From Vibrio ziniensis (GTDB taxonomy: Bacteria > Pseudomonadota > Gammaproteobacteria > Enterobacterales > Vibrionaceae): 64,000 nt of DNA. A program made the translations under genes and the position numbers. The notes below the pieces were generated by a model. The model made no database searches and was not told where the DNA came from. It saw only the letters and a program-made list of their open reading frames with translations. How positions within the stretch are numbered: position 1 is the first letter of the stretch; each line of letters opens with the position of its first letter. Positions 35,756 through 45,757 of the stretch are shown here, one piece after another. The stretch spans positions 992,001-1,056,000 of the forward strand of contig NZ_CP049332.1 in NCBI RefSeq assembly GCF_011064285.1. Direction: 5' to 3'.

Positions 35756-37034
35756 GTTACTGTTTTTTGGGACTTTGCTGGTTCATGTTTCTGCTCAGGC
35801 AGATTTGAAACCAAAGTCTCATATCGGTATCGGCGGAATCGATTTCCAGAGTAGTGTTGGCGCTACATATGGTGTTGATGACAACGTTACTTATCAAATT
35901 GATGATAAAGACAAAATAGAATCGAATTACTGGACGGTTTCGCCTGAATTAAAAGCTATCGGTCAAAGAGGCGAAGATCAGTATCTCTTAATGTATAAGG
36001 GAAGCTATAACCGCTATGAAGACTCACATGAAGACGATTCTGATAGCCATTTTATGATGTTCGATGGTTATTGGCGATATGGTTTAAAGCACGGGCTCAA
36101 ATGGAATATTCAGCAGGGCTATGGTGTAGAGAAAAGAGGGCTTGGGTTAACCGAAGGTTTTGATGCGTCTCAGATGGAGCAATATGGTTTTGGTAATTCG
36201 GGTTTAAAGTTTTCTCAGTTTAACACTAGCCTTCGCTATAGTTATGGTGCCCCTAAAGGGCGTGGAAAGCTGGACGTAATGTTACAGACAAAGTCTTTTA
36301 ACTATGAAGACAAAAATCATATTGAATCCGCAGATGCTGATTTTTATCAATATGTACTAGAACAAGAGTGGCAAGAGACAACAGGGCTTATTGAGTTATT
36401 TGATCAATACAGTGATGACAGTCGATTTCGATACAGCTTAATTACGAATCGACGGCACTATGAGTCCAATCAGAAAAAAAACAGTAACGAATACTACCTT
36501 CTGTTTGGTGTTAAGAGCGTCAGAAGTGGTAAAACAACGATAGAAGCGGATATCGCCGCTTTGTATAAAGCGTTTCCAGAAAACTCCAGTTCAGAAAGCT
36601 TTTTGGGTGTCAACTGGAATGCTTCGATGGAATGGAAGCCATATAGACATGATATTTGGACACTACACTCATCCCAACGAGTAAAGGATCCAAGGCAAGA
36701 AGGTGGCTATATCCTCGATGGGATATACAGCATTTCTTGGCAACATTATTGGTGGGTAGATCGATTTTCTACCACGCTTAGTTATGAATATGAGACGGAA
36801 GATTATCGTATGAAGGACAACAATCGATACGATAAAACCCAAACAGCGAAATTCGCGATTGGATACGATTTCAGACCGTCAATTCGTTTTGAAATGAACT
36901 ATCAATGGAAGGAGTTTAGCTCAAACGAAGATATAGATGTACTTAACATCGGTGAGTTTGATCAGTACTCGATTATTCGACGATTAGGTTATGACCAATC
37001 GTATGTCGAGTTGCAGTTAAAGGTGCAAATATAG
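35739..37034 (+). CDS. Outer-membrane beta-barrel protein of the polysaccharide operon
   Basis: A 431-residue protein with a cleavable signal peptide (about 1-21, ending SAQA) and many alternating aromatic/charged strands ending in an aromatic-rich C-terminus (VELQLKVQI), as in outer-membrane barrels. Similar barrels sit second in Vibrio cps/brp-type operons and are thought to help export or anchor the polysaccharide. The start is GTG inside the previous gene, and its stop directly touches the next ATG. Confidence 0.8.
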   Translation: MKLPIRLLFFGTLLVHVSAQADLKPKSHIGIGGIDFQSSVGATYGVDDNVTYQIDDKDKIESNYWTVSPELKAIGQRGEDQYLLMYKGSYNRYEDSHEDDSDSHFMMFDGYWRYGLKHGLKWNIQQGYGVEKRGLGLTEGFDASQMEQYGFGNSGLKFSQFNTSLRYSYGAPKGRGKLDVMLQTKSFNYEDKNHIESADADFYQYVLEQEWQETTGLIELFDQYSDDSRFRYSLITNRRHYESNQKKNSNEYYLLFGVKSVRSGKTTIEADIAALYKAFPENSSSESFLGVNWNASMEWKPYRHDIWTLHSSQRVKDPRQEGGYILDGIYSISWQHYWWVDRFSTTLSYEYETEDYRMKDNNRYDKTQTAKFAIGYDFRPSIRFEMNYQWKEFSSNEDIDVLNIGEFDQYSIIRRLGYDQSYVELQLKVQI

Positions 37035-37634
37035 ATGCGTACATGGTTGGTATTTCTTTTCGCTTTTGTTATGTCAGTACCACTAATGGCTGGTGAAGTG
37101 GCTAAGAATGGTACAAATGCAACAAGTGAACAACAGACAGATCCACAGCAAGCTGATTCCCAAGTCCATGAAAATTTGGACGATTATCTATTAGGAACAG
37201 GCGATAGAATTGAAATCATCGTTTACGGTGAGCCTGATATGTCGATGAAATTTAAGGTGAGTAAATCTGGCGTTGTGAACTTTCCTTATATTGGCGAAGT
37301 TGTGATAGCAGGGCGCCCACCAAGCGCGATAGAGACAGAGATTGAAGAGCGATTAAGAGGTGACTACCTGTTAAATCCTTCTGTGACTATTAACATGGAA
37401 GCATTTCGTCTGTTTTATATTTTTGGTGAAGTGACCTCTCCCAATGGTTACGAATTTCAGCCGAGACTAACCGTGGAACAAGCCATTGCGATTGCAGGTG
37501 GTTTTACCGACCGTGCTGACCGAGGTGATATCAGTATACGTTCAGGTACCACAAATGAAGTTATCGAGGATGTTGAGCTGACCCATCCTGTTCAGCCCGG
37601 CGATACCGTAATTGTAGAGCAGAGTTTTTTCTAA
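37035..37634 (+). CDS. Wza-like polysaccharide export protein, short form
   Basis: A 199-residue periplasmic export protein. After the signal peptide (about 1-20) there is the Poly_export domain (YLLGTGDRIEIIVYGEPD-M, about 50-130) and one SLBB-like repeat (FYIFGEVTSPNGYEFQPRLT, AIAIAGGFTDRAD). It lacks the further SLBB repeats and the C-terminal amphipathic helix by which full Wza (379 residues) crosses the outer membrane, and has no lipobox. The pore itself may therefore be provided by the neighbouring barrel protein. Confidence 0.87.
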   Translation: MRTWLVFLFAFVMSVPLMAGEVAKNGTNATSEQQTDPQQADSQVHENLDDYLLGTGDRIEIIVYGEPDMSMKFKVSKSGVVNFPYIGEVVIAGRPPSAIETEIEERLRGDYLLNPSVTINMEAFRLFYIFGEVTSPNGYEFQPRLTVEQAIAIAGGFTDRADRGDISIRSGTTNEVIEDVELTHPVQPGDTVIVEQSFF

Positions 37635-37635
37635 T

Positions 37636-39810
37636 ATGGCAGTTGGTATGATTGAAAGTGGTCAAAAGATGGAAAATAGCATCGATTTTGCACCATTCTT
37701 AAAAGCATTAAAGAAAAACTGGTGGAAAATACTGCTTTTCACTGTGGTAGTGACGGGCGCTTGCTTTCCGCTAATTTCAAAAATGACGTCTAAATATGTC
37801 TCTACTTCGACTGTACTTTTGAAAGCACAGGAAGATAATGCTACACCTATCGAAAATGTTGATGGCTATGACTCAACACGTTCACCTTACTACATTACTC
37901 AAGTTAACCTGATGGAATCTCGGGTTGTATTAGAAAAAGCGATTAAAGACCTTAAGCTGGATGATGATCCTCGTTATAACGGTGGCGTGACTGTTAATGA
38001 CAACCTAAGAGAGTTGCCATTAACAGCGGTCGATCGAATGAAAACAACGCTTAAGAATATTCGTAAAAACCTCTCTATTTCAGAAGTTCGTTTAACCCAG
38101 CTTGTTCACGTTTCATTTGAAGCAGACGACGCAGAAGAAGCTGCTCGTATTGCCGACGGTATTGCTCAAGCGTTCATTGATTATACTGTTGATAATAAAA
38201 TAGAAAAGGTCAAAGCGGCTCAGCAATGGAACGAAGAGCAGATGGAAGATCTGCGTAAACAAGTCGCGAATAAGAAAAAAGAAATGGAACAGTTTCTTAA
38301 TAAAGAAGACTTAATTACGTTTAAAGGCATCGACGGCTTTGAAACCCAACAGCTAAGCATTATGACAGAGCGTTTAGCGAATGCCACAGAGCGTAGAATG
38401 CTCGCACAGTCTCAATACGAATTGGTGGTGCAGAATTTAGATGCACCGCTAGAAGATCTGGCTTCTATTCCTGAAATATCAAGCCATCCACAATTACAAG
38501 ACTTACGTATTGCTATGATTCAGGCGAAGCGTACTCTGTTTGATCTGCAAAATCGATACGGGCCTAAACACAATAAAATTCTCGAAGCGGAAGCGCAAAT
38601 TAAAGCGATTGAACTTCAATTTCGAAGATTGTTAGTAGAGCTGAAATTAGGTTTGTATAAAGAGTATCAAGCTCAGTTAGCGAAAGAAAATCGCTATAAA
38701 GCTCTGCTCAATGAACAGAAAAATGGTTTCAAATCGATGGTAGCAAAACGCGATACTTACGAAAGTATGCAGACCGATTTGCAAAAAACAGAAGAGCTTT
38801 ATAAAGAGATGTTCTTACGCAATAAAGAACAAGAGCTTTCTTCTACATACCGTGAACCTGACGCCATACTATATGACCCTGCTTCGGTAGCGAGAACGCC
38901 CGCAAAACCTAATAAAGTTTTGTTGTTAGTAATGGTATTTATAATGTCATTCGCGTTATCGACTTTGTATGTAATTATTCGTGCCGCTATGGATCAGAAA
39001 ATTTATAATCTGACCCATGTCCTTAAAAAATTAGGTCTGCGACCGTTAGCTGATATACCTGAAATGGATCTGGCGGAAGATCGAAACGAGTTAGTTAATT
39101 TGATTCGAAGTAATCAATATGCAATGGAATCGTTTCATGGGATAAAAACCGCAATTCAATTATCTTCTCCGACTGCGTATGTGCTTGGTGTTGTAGCAAG
39201 TACTGAAAATGAAGGTTCGACCTTAGTATCTCAGCTATTGGCAGACAGCTTGAGTTGTAACCATCGAACACTATTGTTAGATCTGGATTTTCGCAGTGCG
39301 TCGGGTTTATCGCTAATGCCTGAGTTTATGCCGCAAACCGACGTTGCTAACAGTAGAGCAACTGAAGCAAACGGAGCGGTTCAGTGGGATGCTGAAGGTG
39401 CTGATGAAGACAATAAACAGTTGATGATTGCGGTGAATGACAAACTTGATTTTCTTCCTCGAGGAATGTTGGAACAGTCCCCGTTGATCTATTTCTCAAG
39501 TGAGCAGTTTATACATATGATGCAGGAGCTGCCGGATATCTACGAACGTATCGTCGTGAACTTGCCAAGTTTGACTGACAATAAAGACACTCAGTTGATA
39601 GCTAAGACTCTCGATGGCGTCGTTGTCGTAATGCAAGCTGCACTACGTTCTGTTCCTGTGATTCGTCAAGACCTTCAGAAATTAAATCAACCGAATATTA
39701 CGACCATTGGGGCTGTATTGAACCGAGTTCAAGCAGATAATTTGCAAAGTGAAGAGAGTAAGCAGTTTATTGCTCAAGGTAGTTTTTCAGCACTATTAGC
39801 TGAGGAGTAA
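37636..39810 (+). CDS. Wzc-like polysaccharide co-polymerase with degenerate kinase domain
   Basis: The 724 residues contain TM1 (about 33-50), a Wzz domain, long coiled coils (about 200-390), a GNVR-like stretch, TM2 (about 432-452) and a C-terminal BY-kinase-like domain (about 500-724). In the kinase part the Walker A is reduced to ASTENEGSTL (521-530) without the Lys. The Walker A' keeps D549 and D551 (LLLDLDFR), and the Walker B Asp is Asn (VVNLP, N642). The Tyr-rich tail is missing. It likely controls chain length and export without autophosphorylation. ATG 37669 is an alternative start. Confidence 0.88.
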   Translation: MAVGMIESGQKMENSIDFAPFLKALKKNWWKILLFTVVVTGACFPLISKMTSKYVSTSTVLLKAQEDNATPIENVDGYDSTRSPYYITQVNLMESRVVLEKAIKDLKLDDDPRYNGGVTVNDNLRELPLTAVDRMKTTLKNIRKNLSISEVRLTQLVHVSFEADDAEEAARIADGIAQAFIDYTVDNKIEKVKAAQQWNEEQMEDLRKQVANKKKEMEQFLNKEDLITFKGIDGFETQQLSIMTERLANATERRMLAQSQYELVVQNLDAPLEDLASIPEISSHPQLQDLRIAMIQAKRTLFDLQNRYGPKHNKILEAEAQIKAIELQFRRLLVELKLGLYKEYQAQLAKENRYKALLNEQKNGFKSMVAKRDTYESMQTDLQKTEELYKEMFLRNKEQELSSTYREPDAILYDPASVARTPAKPNKVLLLVMVFIMSFALSTLYVIIRAAMDQKIYNLTHVLKKLGLRPLADIPEMDLAEDRNELVNLIRSNQYAMESFHGIKTAIQLSSPTAYVLGVVASTENEGSTLVSQLLADSLSCNHRTLLLDLDFRSASGLSLMPEFMPQTDVANSRATEANGAVQWDAEGADEDNKQLMIAVNDKLDFLPRGMLEQSPLIYFSSEQFIHMMQELPDIYERIVVNLPSLTDNKDTQLIAKTLDGVVVVMQAALRSVPVIRQDLQKLNQPNITTIGAVLNRVQADNLQSEESKQFIAQGSFSALLAEE

Positions 39811-39814
39811 CTCC

Positions 39815-41041
39815 ATGGGTCTAATCAAAAGTATTTCAACGATTGCCAGTTCATCAATGCTAACTCAAGTGATTGGTGCTTCATCTATTTGGTTTGTCTC
39901 CAATCGCTATGGCATGGATGAAGTTGGTATATATGCCATGGTGTACAGTATTGTACTTATTGGGGCACAGATATGTACGTTTGCATCGCAGCTTTTGATC
40001 CCTAAACAGAAAGATGAACACTTAGCTCAGAATATTGTTTTTTGTATTATCCAAACGGTCATTCTGGCTTTACCTTTCACTGGTGTCATTGTCTGGTTAT
40101 TTCATAAACCGTTTATACTTTACTACCTGCTTACATTGGCTCACGCTTGGATTTTAATCTCCGAGAATCTTCTATTACGCGATGAAAAAATGAAACTGTT
40201 GGCGTTTCAGCGTCTATTAGCCTCCGGATTGGTTCTAGTGTGTGTGCTTGTTACACCAACGCCTGAGTTACTTTATTGGAGTTGGGCGATTGCACTGATT
40301 GTTATTGTATTTTTATGGTTGCTATATTCAATCCCATTTCGTTGTATGGCTTGGAAGCAATGGTCGTGGTCTTTAAATCGGGAATTCTACAAGAACAATA
40401 AGCAGCACATCATAAGTATTGGTAGTGCTGAAGTTTTGGCTATGGCAAACAGCAATTTGCCCACGGTATTAATTAATTACTGGTTTTCTGCGGTTACAGC
40501 GGGTTACTTTGCGATTGTTAGTCGGTTTTGTCTCTCGCCAGTTGTTATCGTTGGCAATGCCGTTAGAAATTCGATTTTCTCTAAATGGTCACTCGATTTT
40601 AGGCATCAGCGTTTTAATTACCCTGAGTTTAATAAGGTACGTAAACTCCTTTTCATACTTGGTCTTATCGCTACTGCTGGTGTATTTATTTTTTATCCTC
40701 TAGTAATGGAATTTGCTGCTGCTCAAAACTGGATTACTCATGAGTGGGTAGAATCGATTCCGACATCGCGTTATATGCTACCCTATTTGTTTCCTGCTCT
40801 TGCCATTTGCCCTCTGACCGTTATTGAGTTGGTGTTTGGTTCTCCCAAGTATTTTTTACGCATTCAATTTGAGCAATTAGCAGTTGTTATCGCTGCATTC
40901 GTTATCTTGCCGTATTTCTACAATGACTATGCGTATTCAGTGATGATTTATGCTGTGCTTTCGGCGGTTCGTTATGGATTCATTTACCTAAAAGTGAATC
41001 AAAGAGCGCGCTCCATGCGAGATGGAATGGAGGCGATGTGA
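39815..41041 (+). CDS. Wzx-like polysaccharide flippase
   Basis: A 408-residue inner-membrane protein with about eleven to twelve hydrophobic helices and a MATE/PST-type start (IKSISTIASSSMLTQVIGA). The position between the co-polymerase and the polymerase, and the length, fit a Wzx translocating the lipid-linked repeat unit to the periplasm. GAGGAG lies just before the ATG. Confidence 0.82.
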   Translation: MGLIKSISTIASSSMLTQVIGASSIWFVSNRYGMDEVGIYAMVYSIVLIGAQICTFASQLLIPKQKDEHLAQNIVFCIIQTVILALPFTGVIVWLFHKPFILYYLLTLAHAWILISENLLLRDEKMKLLAFQRLLASGLVLVCVLVTPTPELLYWSWAIALIVIVFLWLLYSIPFRCMAWKQWSWSLNREFYKNNKQHIISIGSAEVLAMANSNLPTVLINYWFSAVTAGYFAIVSRFCLSPVVIVGNAVRNSIFSKWSLDFRHQRFNYPEFNKVRKLLFILGLIATAGVFIFYPLVMEFAAAQNWITHEWVESIPTSRYMLPYLFPALAICPLTVIELVFGSPKYFLRIQFEQLAVVIAAFVILPYFYNDYAYSVMIYAVLSAVRYGFIYLKVNQRARSMRDGMEAM

Positions 41042-42429
41042 ACCTCAGTTTAAATAGTGGGCTGTATCTTCAGGTCGTCACATTAACAACATTGATTTTC
41101 TGTGGGATGGTTCAGTATTTCACAGGAATAGGTGCTGTGCTTTGGTTCCCATTTTTGATGACTTGTTTAATGGTTCTGTTTCTATTGATGCAAACCCGCT
41201 ATAGCGCTTTTTACCTTGATAGTAAAGAGCGCGTGTTATTGGTTTTGTTTATCAGCTTGTTTGCTATAGCGATAGTTTCCACTGTATTGCAAAGCGGTAT
41301 TAAAGTGATGATCGTTGGAATGAAAAACGAGCTCGCGATATCTCTGATAATGTTCTGCTTGTTGCTTGGCTTTGTTCGCGAATCACAGATCTACAGAATT
41401 ACTAAAGCTCTGTACTGGGTTTTCTATGTTCAGTTCCCAGTCATCTTGTATCAGATTCTGATTGTTGTACCTAAACGTGTCGCTTTTCGTGGCGAATATG
41501 AAAAATGGGATGCGGTCGTTGGCACATTTGGTGGTGACCCGATGAAAGGCGGCAACACGGCCGCGATGGGGCTTTTTTGTTTGTTGATCATGCTACTTAA
41601 ACTTTCTGAATATAAACATGGTCTTGCGTCGAAACTTAATACAGGCGTTCATATCGTTGCTGCGTTTTTTCTGTGCATACTCGGTGAAGTGAAATTTGTT
41701 ATTTTGATATCTCCGTTTTTGCTCGCATTCGTCTGGTTTTCGCCAAGCTATCTTGCTGGTATGAAGCGACTAGATCTTAAAACTGCACTGATGATCATCG
41801 GTGGTCTGTTCGGGCTTATTTCCCTTGCCATTATGATACTGGCTGCGTCTTATGCGTCTGCATTTGCGGGAAGTTCTGATAAAGGTGCTCTGGATATATT
41901 TATCGACTCTCTTTCATACGTGTTCGACCCTAATTACATCATGGAAGAAACGGGTGAGCTAGGCAGGATGACGACAATATTCTTTTGGGGAGAGCACAGC
42001 GATTTATGGGGATTGCCTAGCCAACTATTTGGCTACGGGCTGAATGCAACAAACCGAGGTAGTACTGTAGCCCCTGGTTTTCTGAACATTATTTTTAATG
42101 TGTTCTTGGATTCAACATCTTTAAGCATGTTGCTTTGGGAGATGGGGCTGATAGGTACTTTGTTGTTTTTCGGTGTAATAGGATATGCACTACGCATCGT
42201 AATGCCTAAGCCTATGATCCCAAGAGACAGGATCAGCACAGAAGATGTGCGTCTGCTTTCTTTCCAGCCTGCGTTTATTGCGTTCGGTATGGCCGGTCTT
42301 TTGAGTCTTCCATACAGTCAAACACTAATGATAGTACCTATGCTGCAGTTTTTGTTTTATTTCTCAATAGGTGCAGCATTGGTTATCCGGAAGTCAGTGT
42401 TAACAATAAGTGAGCCTTCCTATGGGTGA
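41038..42429 (+). CDS. Wzy-like polysaccharide polymerase (O-antigen ligase/polymerase superfamily)
   Basis: A 463-residue protein with about eleven membrane helices and one large periplasmic loop (about 285-350, containing the GELGRMTTIFFWGEH and LPSQLFGYGLNATNRGS segments), the topology of Wzy/WaaL proteins. It should polymerise repeat units. The start is GTG 41038, overlapping the previous stop (GTGA), with GGAGG upstream. Confidence 0.78.
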   Translation: MNLSLNSGLYLQVVTLTTLIFCGMVQYFTGIGAVLWFPFLMTCLMVLFLLMQTRYSAFYLDSKERVLLVLFISLFAIAIVSTVLQSGIKVMIVGMKNELAISLIMFCLLLGFVRESQIYRITKALYWVFYVQFPVILYQILIVVPKRVAFRGEYEKWDAVVGTFGGDPMKGGNTAAMGLFCLLIMLLKLSEYKHGLASKLNTGVHIVAAFFLCILGEVKFVILISPFLLAFVWFSPSYLAGMKRLDLKTALMIIGGLFGLISLAIMILAASYASAFAGSSDKGALDIFIDSLSYVFDPNYIMEETGELGRMTTIFFWGEHSDLWGLPSQLFGYGLNATNRGSTVAPGFLNIIFNVFLDSTSLSMLLWEMGLIGTLLFFGVIGYALRIVMPKPMIPRDRISTEDVRLLSFQPAFIAFGMAGLLSLPYSQTLMIVPMLQFLFYFSIGAALVIRKSVLTISEPSYG

Positions 42430-43420
42430 AGAAATTAAAATTAGTGTCATTATCAAAACGTATAATGAACAGGCTGGGATTGCGAAAACTATAACGAGTA
42501 TTCGTGAAAACTTAACCAATTACTCGCATGAGATTATTGTCGCCGACAGTCTGTCATCAGACGATACTCAATCTATTGCTATACAGCATGGAGCTAAGGT
42601 TGCCACTCTCGTACACGGTGACGAACGTTGTTGCGGTGTCGGACACCAATTGGGCTATCTTTATGCGCAAGGTGAGTTTCTTCTTCTCATGGATGGCGAT
42701 ATGGAACTGGCTCCAGGTTTCATCGAGCAGGGTATTGCTTATCTGGATGCACACCTCGATTATGCTGGCGTTGCAGGTATGGTTGAAATGGATGACGCTC
42801 AAAGCTACGAATTTAAATCTCGTAAGCAACGCATACACAAAATATATCCGGTTGGTGACACTTCTCATCTTGGTGGTGGAGGTCTTTATCGACGTTCTGC
42901 CATCGAGAAGATTGGCTATTTAACCAATCGCAATCTTCATGCTTATGAAGAGGCTGAACTAGGAATGCGTTTAAAACATGCTGGATATAAACTGCATAGG
43001 TTAGCAATACCATACTTTTCTCATACTTCTTATGACATGTCTTCGATCGAACTAATGAAATATCGATGGCGAAGTGGCTATTTGTTTGCCTCTGGCGAAT
43101 TATTAAAAAGTTCGTGGGGAAAACCGCATTTTAAAGATGCACTTAATGTGGTTAAAAACGAAGCAGTTTTCACTATTTATTTAATTGTGTTGGCGGTGTC
43201 CATTTTGACGTTTCACCCCCAGATTATCGCAATTGCTTTGCTACCACTGGTCGCTTTTTTCTTGCTAAAAGCCATAAAAAACCGTTCGTTAAGAGACGCG
43301 TTGCAAAGTGTGATCAATTTAAGTGTGTTTTCTGCTGGGCTTGTTCGTGGGTTGAGTTGTCGTTTGAAAGATCCAAATCTGGCTCCGGATAACCAACTCA
43401 TTAAAGGAGAAGAAAAATGA
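42422..43420 (+). CDS. Family 2 glycosyltransferase
   Basis: A GT-A fold enzyme of about 332 residues: ISVIIKTYNE start, IIVADSLSSDDT (first Asp pair), LLLMDGDMEL (DxD), and HAYEEAELGMRLKHAGY (catalytic ED-type region). Two C-terminal membrane helices (about 245-290) anchor it. It builds the polysaccharide repeat unit; donor and acceptor are unknown. ATG 42422 lies inside the end of wzy; a GTG at 42410 is possible. Confidence 0.87.
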   Translation: MGEEIKISVIIKTYNEQAGIAKTITSIRENLTNYSHEIIVADSLSSDDTQSIAIQHGAKVATLVHGDERCCGVGHQLGYLYAQGEFLLLMDGDMELAPGFIEQGIAYLDAHLDYAGVAGMVEMDDAQSYEFKSRKQRIHKIYPVGDTSHLGGGGLYRRSAIEKIGYLTNRNLHAYEEAELGMRLKHAGYKLHRLAIPYFSHTSYDMSSIELMKYRWRSGYLFASGELLKSSWGKPHFKDALNVVKNEAVFTIYLIVLAVSILTFHPQIIAIALLPLVAFFLLKAIKNRSLRDALQSVINLSVFSAGLVRGLSCRLKDPNLAPDNQLIKGEEK

Positions 43421-44628
43421 AAATACTGCTAGTAAATAAATTCTTCTTTATGAAAGGTGGCGCTGAAACGGTATTTTTTCAAGAACGCGACATGCTAAAA
43501 CGCGCTGGAGCAACTATTGTTGATTTCTCTATGCAGCATGAGAAAAACATGGCTTCAGCGTACAGTGACTTTTTCGTTTCTAACGTTGATTATCATGGCG
43601 GCAAAACAGGTCCTTTGGGTAGCTTAAAGACAGCAATTAATTTTATACACAATAGCGAAGCCTGTGAAAAGCTGAAGAGTTTGATTACCAAAGAACGCCC
43701 TGAAATTGTTCACTTTCATAATATCTATCATCAGCTTACTCCATCGATTATTAAGGTGGCTAAATCACTCGGCTGTAAGACAGTATTGACAGTACATGAT
43801 ACTAAGATCGCTTGCCCAAGTTACACCATGTACCGTGATGGGCATACTTGTGAAGCATGTCTACAAGGTTCCGTTTGGAATGCGTTTAAAAACCGTTGTC
43901 AGGAAGGTTCACTGTTTAAGAGTGCGTTATTGTCTTTGGAAGCGACCTATCAGTCTCTAGCAAAAAATTACCAAGCGGTAGATGTCATTGTTTCTCCGAG
44001 TGAGTTTCTGGCGAACATCATACGTCAAAAGTTACCTCACAATCGTATAGATGTTGTTGTTAATGGTATTGATGAGCATGTTGACAGAAATGGTGTGAAA
44101 GACGGCAGATACTTTCTTTACTTGGGGCGTTTAAGTGTAGAAAAAGGCGTTGCAACCTTAGCGGAAGCGTATCAACGATCTGAGCAGCGCTTGCCTTTGA
44201 AAGTTGTAGGAGATGGGCCTCTTTATAATGAATTAACTTACCATTATGACAACATTGATTTTCTAGGTTTTCAAAGTGGGGATGCGTTACACAAGTTAAT
44301 AAAAGAGTGTAGCGCGGTAGTTGTGCCTTCTGAATGCTATGAGAACTGTTCAATGTCGGTTATTGAAGCTATGGCTTATGGAAAACCGATTATTGGTGCC
44401 AACATAGGTGGTATTCCTGAACAAGTTAGAGAAGGTGTCGAAGGGCATTTATTTGAATCTGGCAACCCCGATTCTTTAGCGCAGGTGATGGATAACTTTG
44501 CCGGGCACCCAGAGCAGGTAGCGGAATTGGGGCATCGTGCTCGCCAGCGATTAGAAAACAAATATTCATTGGCTCGCCATGAAAACACGTTGATGAACTT
44601 GTACCAAGAATTATTGAGTGGGAATTAA
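43417..44628 (+). CDS. Family 4 glycosyltransferase
   Basis: A 403-residue GT-B enzyme. Its N-terminal domain has KGGAETVFFQERDML and VHFHNIYHQLTPSI, and a Cys cluster near 136-152 resembles a small metal-binding insert. The C-terminal domain has YFLYLGRLSVEKGVATL and the EX7E-type PSECYENCSMSVIEAMAYGKPII. ATG overlaps the previous stop (ATGA) with AAAGGAG upstream. Confidence 0.89.
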   Translation: MKILLVNKFFFMKGGAETVFFQERDMLKRAGATIVDFSMQHEKNMASAYSDFFVSNVDYHGGKTGPLGSLKTAINFIHNSEACEKLKSLITKERPEIVHFHNIYHQLTPSIIKVAKSLGCKTVLTVHDTKIACPSYTMYRDGHTCEACLQGSVWNAFKNRCQEGSLFKSALLSLEATYQSLAKNYQAVDVIVSPSEFLANIIRQKLPHNRIDVVVNGIDEHVDRNGVKDGRYFLYLGRLSVEKGVATLAEAYQRSEQRLPLKVVGDGPLYNELTYHYDNIDFLGFQSGDALHKLIKECSAVVVPSECYENCSMSVIEAMAYGKPIIGANIGGIPEQVREGVEGHLFESGNPDSLAQVMDNFAGHPEQVAELGHRARQRLENKYSLARHENTLMNLYQELLSGN

Positions 44629-44629
44629 G

Positions 44630-45739
44630 ATGACAATGAAAATCACTGTGTTGGGTACTCGTGGAATTCCTGATGTGCTTGGTGGGGTGGAAACACACTG
44701 CCAGCATTTGTATCCTGAGATCGTTAAACAATCAGGTGCAGACATTTGTGTCATTGCTCGCTCGCCTTATGTTCCCTATCAAAGGTCTGAATATCAGGGC
44801 GTGAAAACCAAGGCGATTTGGGCCCCCAAGAAAAAGTCACTCGAAGCTATTCTTCATTCAACATTAGCAGCATTTTCAACTTTCACTGATGGTTCGGATG
44901 TCGTACATGTTCATGCAATTGGACCGGGTTTAGTTGTGCCTTTGCTGCGTCTAATGGGCAAGAAAGTTGTTTTTACTCATCATGGCCCTGACTATGACCG
45001 TCAGAAATGGGGGGGCTTTGCTAAGAAAATTCTGCAATTAGGTGAAAGGTTCGCTTCAAAGTGGGCGAGTGAAGTGATTGTTATATCCGAAGTGATCAAT
45101 AATATTATTAAAGATAAGTACCAGCGTTATGATGCTAACTTAATTTACAATGGTGTGCTTGAAGCTCAGCCCCTAGAAGCCAGTTTAATAGATAAGTATT
45201 TGGTCAATCATGAGCTCACAGCTAAAAATTACATTGTGGCCGTTGGACGATTTGTCGAAGAAAAAGGCTTTCATGATCTTATTGATGCATACGCTAAGTC
45301 AGGACTTAAAATACCATTGGTGCTAGTAGGTGACACCGACCACGAAACGGTTTATAGCTCGGAATTAAAGGCTAAAGCTCGTATGACAAAAGGAGTCAAA
45401 CTGACCGGCTTTGTCAAAGGAGATGAGCTGAAGGTTCTTTTCTCGCAAGCAAGATTGTTTGTTATGCCTTCTTATCATGAAGGATTACCAATAGCTCTTT
45501 TGGAAGCGATGTCGTTCTCGCTCCCTGCTATCGTGAGTGATATACCAGCAAACACCGAAGTAGGACTAGAGCAGCAAAGCTATTTTGCGGTCGGTGATGT
45601 AAATGCGCTAGCCAATAAACTGGCAAGTCTTCCTGATCAAACAGAGATGGATTATTCCACTTACTTAGAAAAGTATGATTGGAAGAAGATCGCTGCTCAA
45701 ACTCTTGAAGTGTATAAAAAAGCGGTGGGTTCAAAGTAA
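44630..45739 (+). CDS. Family 4 glycosyltransferase
   Basis: A retaining GT-B enzyme of about 369 residues. It starts MKITVLGTRGIPDVLGGVET, has VHVHAIGPGLVVPLLRLMG, then YIVAVGRFVEEKGF and the EX7E-type PSYHEGLPIALLEAMSFSLPAI. It differs from its upstream neighbour by having no Cys cluster. ATG 44630 or 44636 are possible starts, just after the previous stop. Confidence 0.88.
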   Translation: MTMKITVLGTRGIPDVLGGVETHCQHLYPEIVKQSGADICVIARSPYVPYQRSEYQGVKTKAIWAPKKKSLEAILHSTLAAFSTFTDGSDVVHVHAIGPGLVVPLLRLMGKKVVFTHHGPDYDRQKWGGFAKKILQLGERFASKWASEVIVISEVINNIIKDKYQRYDANLIYNGVLEAQPLEASLIDKYLVNHELTAKNYIVAVGRFVEEKGFHDLIDAYAKSGLKIPLVLVGDTDHETVYSSELKAKARMTKGVKLTGFVKGDELKVLFSQARLFVMPSYHEGLPIALLEAMSFSLPAIVSDIPANTEVGLEQQSYFAVGDVNALANKLASLPDQTEMDYSTYLEKYDWKKIAAQTLEVYKKAVGSK

Positions 45740-45757
45740 CTGGCGGGTAAGAAATCA

